Assembly: GCF_042649685.1 (NCBI RefSeq)
Contig: NZ_JBHRZT010000052.1
Coordinates: 310,001-374,000 of the forward strand
Direction of reading: 5' to 3'
DNA from: Bacillus_BA songklensis
GTDB taxonomy: Bacteria > Bacillota > Bacilli > Bacillales > Bacillaceae_H
DNA length: 64,000 nucleotides
The notes beneath the pieces were generated by a model. It had not been told where the DNA came from and made no database searches. It saw only the letters and a list, made by a program, of their open reading frames with translations. Below are positions 24,427-33,819 of this stretch, piece after piece. The position numbers and the translations under genes are program-made. The first letter of the stretch is position 1, and every line of letters begins with the position of its first letter.

Positions 24427-25146
24427 ATGGCACAATCATTAAAAGGAAAAGTCGCTTTAGTAACAGGTGCCGGTAAAGGAATCGGCCGCGCTGTTGCCAT
24501 TGCTTTAGCGAAAGAAGCAGTAAACGTCGGGTTAATCGCCCGGTCTGAAAATGACCTGCAAAAAGTAAAAGAAGAAGTGGAAGCACTCGGTGTGAAAGCG
24601 GCTTATGCTACAGCGGATGTTTCTTCGATGGAAGAGGTCAACCAAGCAGTGGAATCGCTCAAAGGAGAGCTTGGTTCAACTGATATTTTAATCAACAATG
24701 CCGGAATCGCTAAATTCGGTAAGTTTTTAGAGCTTGACCCTCAAGAGTGGAAACAAATGATTGACGTCAACTTAATGGGTGTTTACTATGTGACACGCGC
24801 AGTACTGCCGCAAATGATCGAGCGTAACAGCGGGGATATTATCAATATTTCCTCAACGGCCGGTCAAAAAGGAGCTCCAGTGACAAGTGCGTACAGTGCC
24901 TCTAAATTCGGGGTCCTTGGCTTAACAGAATCACTTGCCCTGGAAGTACGCAAACATAACATTCGCGTCTCTGCGCTCACACCAAGTACAGTGGCGACCG
25001 ATCTAGCCATCGAACAAAACTTGACAGACGGCAATCCGGAAAAAGTGATGCAACCGGAGGATTTAGCGGAATTCATGATCGCTCAGTTAAAGCTTCATCC
25101 ACGCGTCTTCATCAAATCTGCAGGCTTGTGGTCAACTAATCCTTAA
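24427..25146 (+). CDS. 3-ketoacyl-ACP reductase-like short-chain dehydrogenase
   Basis: 239 aa classical SDR. Cofactor site TGAGKGIG near residue 13-20, NNAG near residue 89, catalytic Ser in ISSTAG, YSASK near residue 157 (Tyr and Lys). The Arg in GLIARSEND suggests NADPH. Resembles the additional FabG-like reductases of Bacillus rather than the FabG of the fatty-acid cluster. GAAAGGAGAGG stands upstream of the ATG. True substrate unknown. It is followed directly by a family C repeat and then a strong terminator. Confidence 0.88.
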   Translation: MAQSLKGKVALVTGAGKGIGRAVAIALAKEAVNVGLIARSENDLQKVKEEVEALGVKAAYATADVSSMEEVNQAVESLKGELGSTDILINNAGIAKFGKFLELDPQEWKQMIDVNLMGVYYVTRAVLPQMIERNSGDIINISSTAGQKGAPVTSAYSASKFGVLGLTESLALEVRKHNIRVSALTPSTVATDLAIEQNLTDGNPEKVMQPEDLAEFMIAQLKLHPRVFIKSAGLWSTNP

Positions 25147-25148
25147 TC

Positions 25149-25322
25149 AAGAAAAGTGAAGCAAGCTGCCCATGCCCATAGGGAACTGGAACCGCCGACG
25201 AGAAGTCGCTTTTTGACTTCGTGGGAGGTGGTGAAGTTACCGTAGGGCATAGCTTGCGGAACTGGACAATAAGAAAAGCGCAGCAAGCTCGTTTAGCCCC
25301 ATAGGGAATTGGAGCTGGACAA
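25149..25322 (+). repeat. Dispersed repeat family C, copy 2 (two units)
   Basis: Starts 2 nt after the stop codon: AAGAAAAGTGAAGCAAGC ... GGAACTGGACAA, then a second partial unit AAGAAAAGCGCAGCAAGC ... GGAGCTGGACAA. An internal stem AGAAGTCGC / GACTTC... encloses TTTTT. Confidence 0.75.
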
Positions 25323-25365
25323 TTTTCAACGCGCAATTTAAACTTTCTGAACGTAGAACCTCAAA

Positions 25366-25430
25366 AGGACCTTTCCGTATGCAGTTTGCTGGATCGACAA
25401 GTGAACGGAAAGGTCCTGCCTTTTCTATTT
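25366..25430 (+). terminator. Terminator of the SDR gene
   Basis: Stem AGGACCTTTCCGT (25366-25378) / ACGGAAAGGTCCT (25405-25417) followed by GCCTTTTCTATTTTTT. The T-run overlaps the end of the small gene on the other strand. Confidence 0.8.
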
Positions 25431-25553
25431 TTTGGTTTGAGGCGTTATATCTTCCGCTAATTCCTCAAAAGACTTTACTTTCCCATGCGGGGGATTTTGT
25501 GATTGTTTTCGAACCGTCCATTGACGCTCTTGTTGTCTCTTAGATTGTGACAT
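25425..25553 (-). CDS. Small hydrophilic protein, 42 aa
   Basis: Starts MSQSKRQQERQWTVRKQSQN and ends DITPQTKK. AAAGGATG stands 8 nt before the ATG at 25553, a sound ribosome site. Highly charged, basic N-terminal half and acidic C-terminal half, as in the small YfhD/YfhE-type or spore-associated proteins of Bacillus. No family recognised with certainty. It converges on the SDR gene and shares its terminator region. Confidence 0.6.
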   Translation of the reverse strand: MSQSKRQQERQWTVRKQSQNPPHGKVKSFEELAEDITPQTKK

Positions 25554-25652
25554 AGATGGGTCATCCTTTCATATCAAGTAAATGATTCTTTTACTAGGAT
25601 GACACACACGATTATAATTATGCTTAAACCATCCTTGAAAGGATTTCCGTGA

Positions 25653-26246
25653 ATGATTTCGAGAAAATACGTGTACTTATTGTTTTTGATGATCCATCTT
25701 GGCTTTTTTATCAGTTTTACCGAAAAGAAATGGTTTTGGTTTTTCTTTCCCGTTTTATATCTACTACTTATTAGTATAGCGATGAAAGCGGGGATGCCGC
25801 GAAAACTTTCCTCCAAAGAATTGGCAGCAGGGACATTATCGGGACTTATCCTATATGGTATCTTTGCTTTTGGCCATTGGGTGCTGTTGTTTCTTCCCTT
25901 CCCAATAGAAGGCTATGTACATGGCTTATACGAATCCATCGGCCCTAGGGAAGGGTGGCAGCATGGGCTTTTATTGCTCGTCATTGCAGGAGAAGAGCTA
26001 TTTTGGCGTCTTTTTGTCCAAAAACGGCTACTGGGTGGGGGAGATATGACAAAGCGAATTCTACGGGCAACGGCTCTATATACAAGCGTTCACCTGTACT
26101 CCTTCAATCCTTTACTTATCATGGCCGCCATCACAGGCGGTATCTACTGGGGATGGTTGCATGAAAAAACAAACAACATATATGTTTCCATCGTGTCACA
26201 TCTTGTGTTTGACCTATTTCTTTTATATATTCTCCCGTTTGAGTAA
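25653..26246 (+). CDS. CPBP family intramembrane metalloprotease
   Basis: 197 aa with about six transmembrane segments. Conserved motifs of the CPBP (Abi/Rce1-like) family: EELFWR near residue 111-116, SVHLYSF and SHLVFDLF, supplying Glu, Arg and His residues for an intramembrane glutamate/zinc protease site. GAAAGG stands upstream of the ATG. Members act in CAAX-type processing, immunity to own bacteriocins, or unknown tasks. No bacteriocin genes lie nearby, so the substrate is open. Confidence 0.82.
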   Translation: MISRKYVYLLFLMIHLGFFISFTEKKWFWFFFPVLYLLLISIAMKAGMPRKLSSKELAAGTLSGLILYGIFAFGHWVLLFLPFPIEGYVHGLYESIGPREGWQHGLLLLVIAGEELFWRLFVQKRLLGGGDMTKRILRATALYTSVHLYSFNPLLIMAAITGGIYWGWLHEKTNNIYVSIVSHLVFDLFLLYILPFE

Positions 26247-26390
26247 AAGCGGTTCCGGCTGCCACCATCAAGCTCATGGGTCAGCCCTTTTGTCCCTTTC
26301 CAGCCTAAAAAAATGAATTTTGCGCAACTTTTTTTCGAAGGCAGCGTTTAACATTACGGAAACGACATTTTAACTATTGGAGGAATTTGT

Positions 26391-27461
26391 ATGAACAAAT
26401 TGGTTCGCTTTTTGTCCGCTTCCTGTTTAACAGCTATGATTTTGTCACCTGCTGCTGCATTCGAACCCGTCCATGCCCAACAATCTACTGTGACCGCAAA
26501 CGATCAACTTATCCGTCTCTTTGAACGAAATTTAACGTATCAGTTCAATGGAAAAAAGGCAGAGAAAACAGCTTTTCTTACTTATAGTCAACAGCATCCC
26601 TATTCATTCTATCTACTTCCCGACTATGTATTTAACAGTGAGAAAGGGAAAACGGACACTATTTTTTATAAAGAAAATAAAAACCACTGGATGAAGATGG
26701 AACCTCTATCTCCCAAAACCGACTGGAAGAAAGTGGAGGAATCGGCGAAAAAAGAGCTGAAGTCTTACGGACAGCGCGTAAAACTTATAAAGCCTAAAAC
26801 ATCTTCTCCGTTTTTAGAAGATGCAGTCATTTATCAAACAAAACGTAAGCATATGGCTACCACCGTTTATCTCATTAAATCCGGCAATGTGCCTCTGAAA
26901 TTGATGGTTCACACTCACCATATCCTTCATAACAATCACTCATCAGCGTTTCTTGAAATGGCCAAAACCATTGATGAACATCCTGTATTTGTACGACCTG
27001 TCCAAACTACCTTATCTTTCATGGAAAATGGAAAAGAATACAAACAGCCCGCTTCTTTATACAACAGTACGAATCAACCTTTCTCCATGTATGTGATGAA
27101 AGATTTCAAAGCAGATCCTGAAGAGCCTGGAAAAGACCTTGTCTACCATCAAAAAAGTCCAAGTGTCAACATGAGAATTGAACTCATGAACACTCAAGCG
27201 GATTGGAAAATGATTGAAAAGACGTCGATTCAACAATTAAAATCTGTAAATGAAAAGGTTCATCGCCATATCTGGGGACAGCCTGACCCAATGCTGGAAG
27301 GAGCTGTTATGCTTCATGCAGACAATGAAAGGGAATGGGTGCAAATCATCTTGCTGCCTCACCATGAAGTACCGATGAAATTAACGATTCGTTCCACAAA
27401 TCAACTCCATTCTGTCGCTCATTTCCTTGCAATGGCTAAAACCATTGAATTGTCACATTGA
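26391..27461 (+). CDS. Secreted protein of two tandem similar domains, unknown function
   Basis: 356 aa. Signal peptide with cleavage likely near PVHAQQ. Two repeats follow (residues about 40-200 and 205-356). Each has a Tyr/Phe-rich beta start (SFYLLPDYVFNSEKGKTD; SMYVMKDFKADPEEPGKD), a W-centred helix (TDWKKVEESAKKEL; ADWKMIEKTSIQQL), a P-rich turn (PFLEDAVIYQ; PMLEGAVMLH) and the ending FLEMAKTI / FLAMAKTI. GGAGG precedes the ATG at 7 nt. I recognise no named family; an extracellular binding role is only a guess. Probably monocistronic. Confidence 0.8.
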   Translation: MNKLVRFLSASCLTAMILSPAAAFEPVHAQQSTVTANDQLIRLFERNLTYQFNGKKAEKTAFLTYSQQHPYSFYLLPDYVFNSEKGKTDTIFYKENKNHWMKMEPLSPKTDWKKVEESAKKELKSYGQRVKLIKPKTSSPFLEDAVIYQTKRKHMATTVYLIKSGNVPLKLMVHTHHILHNNHSSAFLEMAKTIDEHPVFVRPVQTTLSFMENGKEYKQPASLYNSTNQPFSMYVMKDFKADPEEPGKDLVYHQKSPSVNMRIELMNTQADWKMIEKTSIQQLKSVNEKVHRHIWGQPDPMLEGAVMLHADNEREWVQIILLPHHEVPMKLTIRSTNQLHSVAHFLAMAKTIELSH

Positions 27462-27525
27462 TTGAAATCTTTTCCGTTCTTTAGGTATACTACTTTTAAA
27501 CAACATAGCAAAGGACGGAGAAGTT

Positions 27526-27951
27526 ATGTGGACAAAACAAGATCTAGAAAAAGTATTTATCAAATATAAACCACAGGCAGAAAAACTGCTTCAAAATACT
27601 GATAAAGTGAAGCATCTGCTTCAGCAGGCCATCGATAAAGCAAAGAAAAATGATGGAATCATAGGAGAATCCGTACGGAACCTGGAACTAACATTTGATA
27701 TGTTTCGCGATTGGTTAAAGGGCGACTACCGAGATGTACCGACCCGCTCTCTTGTGACGATCGTTGTGACACTTCTTTATTTCGTGTCCGTTGTTGATTT
27801 TATTCCGGATTTTCTGATTGGAATCGGCCTTGTTGATGATGCGGCTGTCATTGCATATGCCGTGAAACAAATTCAAAAAGACTTAGACAAATACAAACTA
27901 TGGAAGCATGAGAAAAACCGACTGGAACACATGACGATTGATATGGAATAA
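27526..27951 (+). CDS. DUF1232 (YkvA-like) membrane protein
   Basis: 141 aa. The helical N-terminal half is followed by the DUF1232 signature: VPTRSLVTIVVTLLYFVSVVDFIPDFLIGIGLVDDAAVI, with the conserved DFIPD and LVDD. This segment probably forms a re-entrant or paired membrane helix. GGACGGAG is the ribosome site. B. subtilis YkvA is the closest memory match; function unknown. The gene ends where repeat A copy 2 begins. Confidence 0.85.
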   Translation: MWTKQDLEKVFIKYKPQAEKLLQNTDKVKHLLQQAIDKAKKNDGIIGESVRNLELTFDMFRDWLKGDYRDVPTRSLVTIVVTLLYFVSVVDFIPDFLIGIGLVDDAAVIAYAVKQIQKDLDKYKLWKHEKNRLEHMTIDME

Positions 27952-27955
27952 AAAT

Positions 27956-28112
27956 GAGGGTGTCCCGAAGTACAAAAAAACGTACTTTTGGGACACCCTC
28001 CTGCGATGAACCATCATTAAAAATCCAGGAAGATCAAGGATTTTAGTGACAGTTCATTACAGAAAAATGGATGATTGTTATCCTCTGGAGGCTTTTGAGT
28101 CGGCATCATTTT
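27956..28112 (+). repeat. Dispersed repeat family A, copy 2
   Basis: Begins GAGGGTGTCCCGAAGTAC / GTACTTTTGGGACACCCTC as a long hairpin, then CTGCGATGAACCATCATT, ATCAAGGATTTTAGTGAC and a final GGAGGCTTTTGAGTCGGC. It fills the space between the convergent DUF1232 and hydrolase genes exactly from stop to stop. Confidence 0.88.
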
Positions 28113-28988
28113 TCACAAAGCTTTTTGTAAATGGGAAGCAAACCACCGATCGATTTCCTGATTGTATTCATTAAAATATTCCTGTAATGGGTGGTTCGCT
28201 CCTTCATACAATACATATTTATGTTCTTTCTTCTGTTGCTTTAATTGTTTTACTAACTTTTCAGCCTGTGTGTAGTGAACTTTTTTGTCTCCTGTTCCGT
28301 GCAAAATGAGTAACGGTGAATGAATCTTATCGCTCCAATAGACGGCTGAACGACTTTTGTATTTATCCTGTTCTTCTTTTGGGCTCCCTACCATCTTGCG
28401 CAGTTCTTTCTGTATTTTCGGACGGCGCTGATCATAAAATTGAAACATATCTGTTATGCCAGAGACAATTGCTACCGCATCAAACTGAATACCGTTCTTC
28501 ATTAACAAATAAGTCATCATCCCGCCTCGTGAATACCCGATGGCCACTTTTTGGTTAGGATTAACATAAGGAAGCTTTTCTGCCAGGCGAATCAAATTGA
28601 TGACATCATGAATATCATCTCCTCCATATGTTTCGACTCCTTCACTTCCGCCGTTTCCGCGATATTGGGTTGTCACCACTACATATCCTTTTTTTGCCCA
28701 CGACGATAGATACACCAGCTTGTTACGATTGACAGCACCGTAATCATGCATTCCGCCGCGACTATACACAAGTAATGGAAGTTTTCCATCTATCTCTTTT
28801 GGTTTAAGCAAAAATCCCTTTATCTTTAGCCCATCGCTCATATATGTAATTTTATGGATGTCCACATTACGAGCATATGGGGATTGAAAATGTACCTTTT
28901 CTCTAATAAAATCCTCGGGTTTTGCAAAAAAAGCAGCTAAGGCTACCACCACGGCTACTACTGCAATGACCAAGCTGAACTTCTTCAT
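28113..28988 (-). CDS. Alpha/beta hydrolase, prolyl-oligopeptidase-like, membrane-anchored
   Basis: 291 aa from the ATG at 28988 (MKKFSLVIAV), GGGGG 8 nt upstream; the TTG at 29003 is unlikely. An N-terminal signal anchor is followed by a hydrolase fold with oxyanion RGGMHDYG, nucleophile GYSRGG near residue 157, Asp in LLILHGTGDKKVHY and His in EGANHPLQ. Dipeptidyl-peptidase/acyl-peptidase S9 type. Likely acts outside the membrane on peptides or esters; substrate unknown. Confidence 0.85.
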   Translation of the reverse strand: MKKFSLVIAVVAVVVALAAFFAKPEDFIREKVHFQSPYARNVDIHKITYMSDGLKIKGFLLKPKEIDGKLPLLVYSRGGMHDYGAVNRNKLVYLSSWAKKGYVVVTTQYRGNGGSEGVETYGGDDIHDVINLIRLAEKLPYVNPNQKVAIGYSRGGMMTYLLMKNGIQFDAVAIVSGITDMFQFYDQRRPKIQKELRKMVGSPKEEQDKYKSRSAVYWSDKIHSPLLILHGTGDKKVHYTQAEKLVKQLKQQKKEHKYVLYEGANHPLQEYFNEYNQEIDRWFASHLQKAL

Positions 28989-29380
28989 TCTATGTTCCCC
29001 CAATGATGAATAAACATCTTGCTTTTATATTTTATGTTGATTCCATTGTGCCCTATCTTTTAAAAATTTTCCTCCATGTGAAAAAACAGTCTGTTCCCTA
29101 TATTAATACTTTCCCTTTTTTGGGACATCGGTCTAACTTCCCTGATTAAAAAGAACATAATGATGAAAAGAACCGTCCTATGAAATCTGATAAAACAAAG
29201 ATTTCAAGGACGGTTCTTTCAATTAGCTGCAGTTTACATTGTTCTTTAACAGAATTCTAAAAAATCCCCATTTAATGTTATTTACTTAAAAAGTCCCCTT
29301 GATAGAAAGATAGTGGTTAAACAGCTTGTTAATATCCATTGCGCATTAATCCTGATTCATTTGCAACACGTTCTTTCCTG
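28989..29380. other. Intergenic region with a long hairpin
   Basis: Contains hairpin AGAACCGTCCT / AGGACGGTTCT (29169-29179 / 29207-29217) with a nested TGAAATC/GATTTCA stem and TTTC after it, so it could terminate a plus-strand transcript. Otherwise no feature seen. Confidence 0.5.
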
Positions 29381-30736
29381 TTATATTTCGCCGTTTTTTT
29401 CTCTTTGGTTTCTATTCACGAAAGAAAGCGTAGTGAGTAACAATAATATGACAAGGCAAACTGTAGAACCGATGATATTTTCTTTATTAAAGATAAAAGA
29501 GATGAAGATAATCAATAAAGATACGATTGCTAATATAGTTGTGTATGGGAACCATTTTACCTGGAAGAAGGGTTTCTCCTTATAATGGGAACGGAGCTTT
29601 AGTTGAGCTAAACAAATACTCGTCCATATTAATAGAATCGTAAAACCAGGTATCGTCATCAAATAGCTGATGACTTGATCTGGAGTCATATAAGCTAAAA
29701 ATACTCCAACCAATATACAAATGGCCGTTATCATGAGGCCGTTTATCGGTATTCCTTGTTTAGAAATCTTTAATAGCCGTTTTGGAGCTTCACCGCTTTG
29801 AGCCATTGAATATAACGTTCTGGAAGTCGCATATATACCAGAGTTTGCCGCTGATAAAACGGCTGTTAAAAGAACAAAATTCATGATATGAGCTGCTCCA
29901 GGCAGCCCTGTGATGCCGAATACTTGAACAAATGGGCTTTCTTCCCCCGAAACTTTATTCCATGGCATTAAACCGCATATAATAAGAATAGGAAGGATAT
30001 AAAAAATAATGACTCTCCATACAGTTCCTTTAATGACTTTGGGCAATACCTTCTGGGCATCTTTTGTTTCTGTAACAGCGACACCGATTAACTCTGCCCC
30101 GCCATATGAAAACATGACGACTAAAAAGGCACTGAACATTCCTCCAATTCCATGAGGAAAGAACCCGCCATGTGCAGTGTAATTAGACAAAGGATCATCA
30201 ATAGAACTAGGAATGATTCCTAATAAAATACAAATACCTAAAATAATAAAAGCGGTTAATGCGATAATTTTAATTCCTGCAAACCAAAATTCAATCTCTC
30301 CATAGTACTTCACTTGAAACAAGTTAATTCCGATTATCAAGACGGCACAAAGGAAGCTTAAAAGCCATAACGGTACAGATGGAAACCAATATTGCAAGAA
30401 GCTTCCTGCCGCTAAAATTTCGACAATAGTGACAATAATCCAATTAATCCAATAAAGCCATCCTACAATAAAGGATATACGAAATCCAAAAGCTTTATAT
30501 ACAAGATGCTGAACATTGTGGTTTGGATAGACAATGGCCATCTCAGCCAATGCCATCATCACAATAAATAATAGTAGACCTCCTAATAAGTAAGCCAAAG
30601 CAACACTTGGCCCCGCTATATTTAACGTATCTGCACTTCCTTTAAAAATACCCGTTCCAATCATGCCCGCTAAAGCAATAAACTGGACGTGTCTCGGTAA
30701 TAAACCCTTCTTTAAATCTTGATGACTTTTTTCCAT
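29381..30736 (-). CDS. APC-family amino acid permease
   Basis: 451 aa with twelve predicted transmembrane helices. First helix motif FIALAGMIGTGIFKGSADTL with the G-rich substrate loop, then the PNHNVQHLVYKAFG segment and SYGGAELIGVAVTETKD in helix six region, all typical of the AAT subgroup (LysP, RocE, GabP relatives). The specific amino acid cannot be read. The stop is near the hairpin region; the upstream 526 bp is shared with clpE in divergent orientation. Confidence 0.88.
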   Translation of the reverse strand: MEKSHQDLKKGLLPRHVQFIALAGMIGTGIFKGSADTLNIAGPSVALAYLLGGLLLFIVMMALAEMAIVYPNHNVQHLVYKAFGFRISFIVGWLYWINWIIVTIVEILAAGSFLQYWFPSVPLWLLSFLCAVLIIGINLFQVKYYGEIEFWFAGIKIIALTAFIILGICILLGIIPSSIDDPLSNYTAHGGFFPHGIGGMFSAFLVVMFSYGGAELIGVAVTETKDAQKVLPKVIKGTVWRVIIFYILPILIICGLMPWNKVSGEESPFVQVFGITGLPGAAHIMNFVLLTAVLSAANSGIYATSRTLYSMAQSGEAPKRLLKISKQGIPINGLMITAICILVGVFLAYMTPDQVISYLMTIPGFTILLIWTSICLAQLKLRSHYKEKPFFQVKWFPYTTILAIVSLLIIFISFIFNKENIIGSTVCLVILLLLTTLSFVNRNQREKNGEI

Positions 30737-31140
30737 GTTGCTCCTGCCTTCCTGTTGCCAATATAAATGATGATTGTGTTACAAAACCAAACTAAACATA
30801 CTAGAAAGAATAAGTAAAACAATAGTGAAAGACTGTTGAAACGAAAGTTGCTTTTTCATCTAATGAATTTTCTTCCCGCACTTTTTCACTTAAACGCTTT
30901 TTAGCTTTTATGCTTTTATGCAGTTAAGTGATAAATATATTTTTAGTATAATAGTACTCCCTCCTTCCGTCAATGAAGTTTCCATGTTTTATAGTGAAAT
31001 GAACATGGTAGATTTTCCATATCAATATTCCTCTATATAAATCCACATAAACCAAACATCATCACTGTTCTTTAACATATCTAAATAGAAGAATATTCTT
31101 ACCTAATTGATGATTGTCAATCATTATTTTGAATTACCAT
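30737..31140. other. Divergent intergenic region, permease side
   Basis: AT-rich, non-coding. Carries a lone family B end TATATAAATCCACATAA at 31034-31050. The permease promoter is expected here but was not assigned. Confidence 0.45.
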
Positions 31141-31161
31141 AAATTACCTACCTAAAATACT

Positions 31162-31217
31162 TGAAAGTCAAAAAAGGTCAAAGTATAATAAAGTCACAAA
31201 GGTCAAAGAAAGTCAAA
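31162..31217 (+). promoter_or_regulatory. clpE promoter with two CtsR operators
   Basis: -35 TTGAAA (31162-31167), 17-nt spacer, -10 TATAAT (31185-31190). CtsR box 1, AGTCAAA-AAA-GGTCAAA (31167-31183), lies between them; box 2, GGTCAAA-GAA-AGTCAAA (31201-31217), follows the start site. Both fit the heptad direct repeat (A/G)GTCAAANAN(A/G)GTCAAA. Confidence 0.92.
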
Positions 31218-31262
31218 GTCAAACACTAAAAAGATATTGAAACGTTAAGGGGGTCGTTATTT

Positions 31263-33404
31263 ATGATTTGTCAAAACTGTCAAGAACGACAAGCAACTGT
31301 TCACTTAAATCTTCAATTAAACAACGAGAAACAACAATATCATTTATGTCATACATGCTATCAAACATTAAAAGCTGAAAATAAAATTCCGTCTGGATTT
31401 GGAGGTGGATTTATGAATATGTCATTTGACGATTTATTCAAGCAGCTGGCTGGTCAACATATGTCAGCGCAGCATCAAGGTGCGCAAGCAATTCAACCAA
31501 AACAAGGCGGCGGAATCCGCGGCGGTGGCTTTTTAGATCAATTTGGCCGCAACTTAACACAAGCAGCGAAAGCCGGTTTGATTGATCCGGTAATCGGCCG
31601 CGACGAAGAAGTGGAACGTGTCATTGAAATTTTAAACCGTCGCAATAAAAACAATCCTGTATTGATCGGTGAGCCAGGTGTCGGTAAAACAGCAATTGTA
31701 GAAGGATTGGCATTGAAAATTGCCGAAGGCGATGTCCCTTCTAAGCTGTTAAATAAAGAAGTGTATTTATTGGATGTCGCTTCATTAGTTGCGAATACTG
31801 GTATTCGCGGTCAATTCGAGGAACGCATGAAACAACTGATCGCTGAATTGCAGCAACGCAAAAATATCATTTTATTTATCGATGAAATTCACTTATTAGT
31901 CGGTGCAGGTTCTGCAGAAGGTTCAATGGATGCAGGCAATATTTTAAAACCGGCGTTAGCACGTGGTGAATTGCAAGTGGTCGGTGCCACAACATTAAAA
32001 GAGTACCGCGCCATCGAGAAAGACGCTGCATTGGAGCGCCGCTTCCAGCCTGTCATGGTACATGAACCAACCGTTGAACAAGCAATCGAGATTTTAAAAG
32101 GCATCCAAGGTAAATATGAAGATTATCATAGTGTAAGTTACACAGAAGAAGCCATTAAAGCGTGTGTCACATTATCACACCGCTACATTCAAGACCGCTT
32201 CTTACCGGATAAGGCCATTGACTTATTAGATGAAGCTGGCTCAAAAATGAACTTACAAGCCGGTGTAACAAACACAGATGATATCGAAAAACGATTAAAA
32301 GAAATTGCGGCTGAAAAAGAAAAAGCATTAAAAGCGGAAAACTACGAAGCCGCAGCCAAACTTCGTGATGAAGAAGCTTCATTAGAAAAACGCCTGCAAA
32401 ACAAAGAGGAGAAAAAAGCCGTAGTCGATGTGGAAAACATCCAGGCTATTATCGAGAAGAAAACAGGTATTCCTGTTGGTAAACTTCAAGCAAATGAAAC
32501 GACTAAAATGAAAAACTTAGCTGAAAACCTAGCCAATAAAGTCATTGGTCAAGGTGAAGCAGTGGAAAAAGTGGCAAAAGCGATTCGTCGTTCTCGTGCC
32601 GGATTAAAAGCGAAACACCGCCCAATTGGTTCATTCTTATTTGTCGGACCAACAGGTGTCGGTAAGACGGAATTAACAAAAACATTGGCTGAAGAATTAT
32701 TCGGTTCAAAAGATGCGATGGTTCGCCTCGATATGAGTGAATATATGGAGAAACACTCTGTATCTAAATTAATCGGTTCTCCTCCTGGTTATGTCGGTCA
32801 TGATGAAGCAGGACAATTAACCGAAAAAGTACGACGCAACCCGTATTCTATCATCTTACTGGACGAAATTGAAAAAGCGCACCCTGACGTTCAGCACATG
32901 TTCTTGCAAATTTTAGAGGACGGACGCTTAACAGACAGCCAGGGACGCACTGTAAGCTTTAAGGATACCGTCATCATTATGACAAGTAACGCAGGTGTCG
33001 GTGCGAAGAAAATCACGGTTGGATTCGAAAAAGCAAATGATGCCGTAAAACAAACATCTGTGCTTGATTCACTATCTTCATACTTCAAGCCGGAATTCTT
33101 AAACCGCTTTGATGCGATCATCGAATTCAATCACTTGGAGAAAGAAAACCTTGTGAAAATTGTCGACTTAATGCTAAATGATTTACGAGAAACATTAGCA
33201 GAACAAAACATCACGATGACAGTTTCACAAGAAGCGAAAGAAAAATTGGCCGAGCTTGGGTATCATCCGGCATTCGGTGCTCGTCCGCTTCGCCGCGTTA
33301 TCCAAGAACAGCTTGAAGATCGCATTACCGATTTGATTTTAGATCAAGGTGAAGTGAAAAAAGTTACTGTTACCGTTGAAGACGGCGAAATTGTTGTACG
33401 CTAA
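31263..33404 (+). CDS. clpE: ClpE, ATP-dependent unfoldase of the ClpP protease
   Basis: 713 aa. N-terminal zinc finger with Cys3, Cys6, Cys29, Cys32, unique to ClpE among Clp ATPases. Two AAA+ modules: Walker A GEPGVGKTA and Walker B ILFIDEIH, then a UVR-like coiled middle (EAAAKLRDEEASLEKRL), then GPTGVGKTE and IILLDEIE. ClpE is a heat-inducible partner of ClpP and helps end the CtsR heat response. GGGGG-type ribosome site upstream. Strict repression by CtsR is expected from the two operator boxes at its promoter. Monocistronic. Confidence 0.97.
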   Translation: MICQNCQERQATVHLNLQLNNEKQQYHLCHTCYQTLKAENKIPSGFGGGFMNMSFDDLFKQLAGQHMSAQHQGAQAIQPKQGGGIRGGGFLDQFGRNLTQAAKAGLIDPVIGRDEEVERVIEILNRRNKNNPVLIGEPGVGKTAIVEGLALKIAEGDVPSKLLNKEVYLLDVASLVANTGIRGQFEERMKQLIAELQQRKNIILFIDEIHLLVGAGSAEGSMDAGNILKPALARGELQVVGATTLKEYRAIEKDAALERRFQPVMVHEPTVEQAIEILKGIQGKYEDYHSVSYTEEAIKACVTLSHRYIQDRFLPDKAIDLLDEAGSKMNLQAGVTNTDDIEKRLKEIAAEKEKALKAENYEAAAKLRDEEASLEKRLQNKEEKKAVVDVENIQAIIEKKTGIPVGKLQANETTKMKNLAENLANKVIGQGEAVEKVAKAIRRSRAGLKAKHRPIGSFLFVGPTGVGKTELTKTLAEELFGSKDAMVRLDMSEYMEKHSVSKLIGSPPGYVGHDEAGQLTEKVRRNPYSIILLDEIEKAHPDVQHMFLQILEDGRLTDSQGRTVSFKDTVIIMTSNAGVGAKKITVGFEKANDAVKQTSVLDSLSSYFKPEFLNRFDAIIEFNHLEKENLVKIVDLMLNDLRETLAEQNITMTVSQEAKEKLAELGYHPAFGARPLRRVIQEQLEDRITDLILDQGEVKKVTVTVEDGEIVVR

Positions 33405-33405
33405 T

Positions 33406-33568
33406 AAGAAAAGTGAAGCAAGTCAAGTTACAGCGTTGCTCACGTCCTGTGAGCAACGCTGTAACCCTCGCCATCCATAGGGCATTGGAACTCCTGACAA
33501 AGAAGCGCTTTTTGCTTCTGAAGGAAGGAGTGAAATGACCGTAGGATGTAGCTTTCGCAGCTGGACAG
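33406..33568 (+). repeat. Dispersed repeat family C, copy 3
   Basis: Begins AAGAAAAGTGAAGCAAGT right after the clpE stop and ends CGCAGCTGGACA. It contains a perfect 17-bp hairpin GTTACAGCGTTGCTCAC / GTGAGCAACGCTGTAAC (33426-33464) and a smaller stem AAGAAGCGC..GCTTCT. Confidence 0.75.
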
Positions 33569-33609
33569 CATCAACGTACAATTTATCTTTCTTATACAAT
33601 GAAAAAAGC

Positions 33610-33814
33610 NNNNNNNNNNNNNNNNNNNNNNNNNNNNNNNNNNNNNNNNNNNNNNNNNNNNNNNNNNNNNNNNNNNNNNNNNNNNNNNNNNNNNNNNNNN
33701 NNNNNNNNNNNNNNNNNNNNNNNNNNNNNNNNNNNNNNNNNNNNNNNNNNNNNNNNNNNNNNNNNNNNNNNNNNNNNNNNNNNNNNNNNNNNNNNNNNNN
33801 NNNNNNNNNNNNNN
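33610..33814. other. Assembly gap (205 N)
   Basis: Undetermined bases. The left flank is repeat family C and the right flank is a strong terminator, so the gap may hide a repeat that the assembler could not cross, or a short gene. Any ORF crossing it is an artefact. Confidence 0.99.
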
Positions 33815-33819
33815 TGCGT

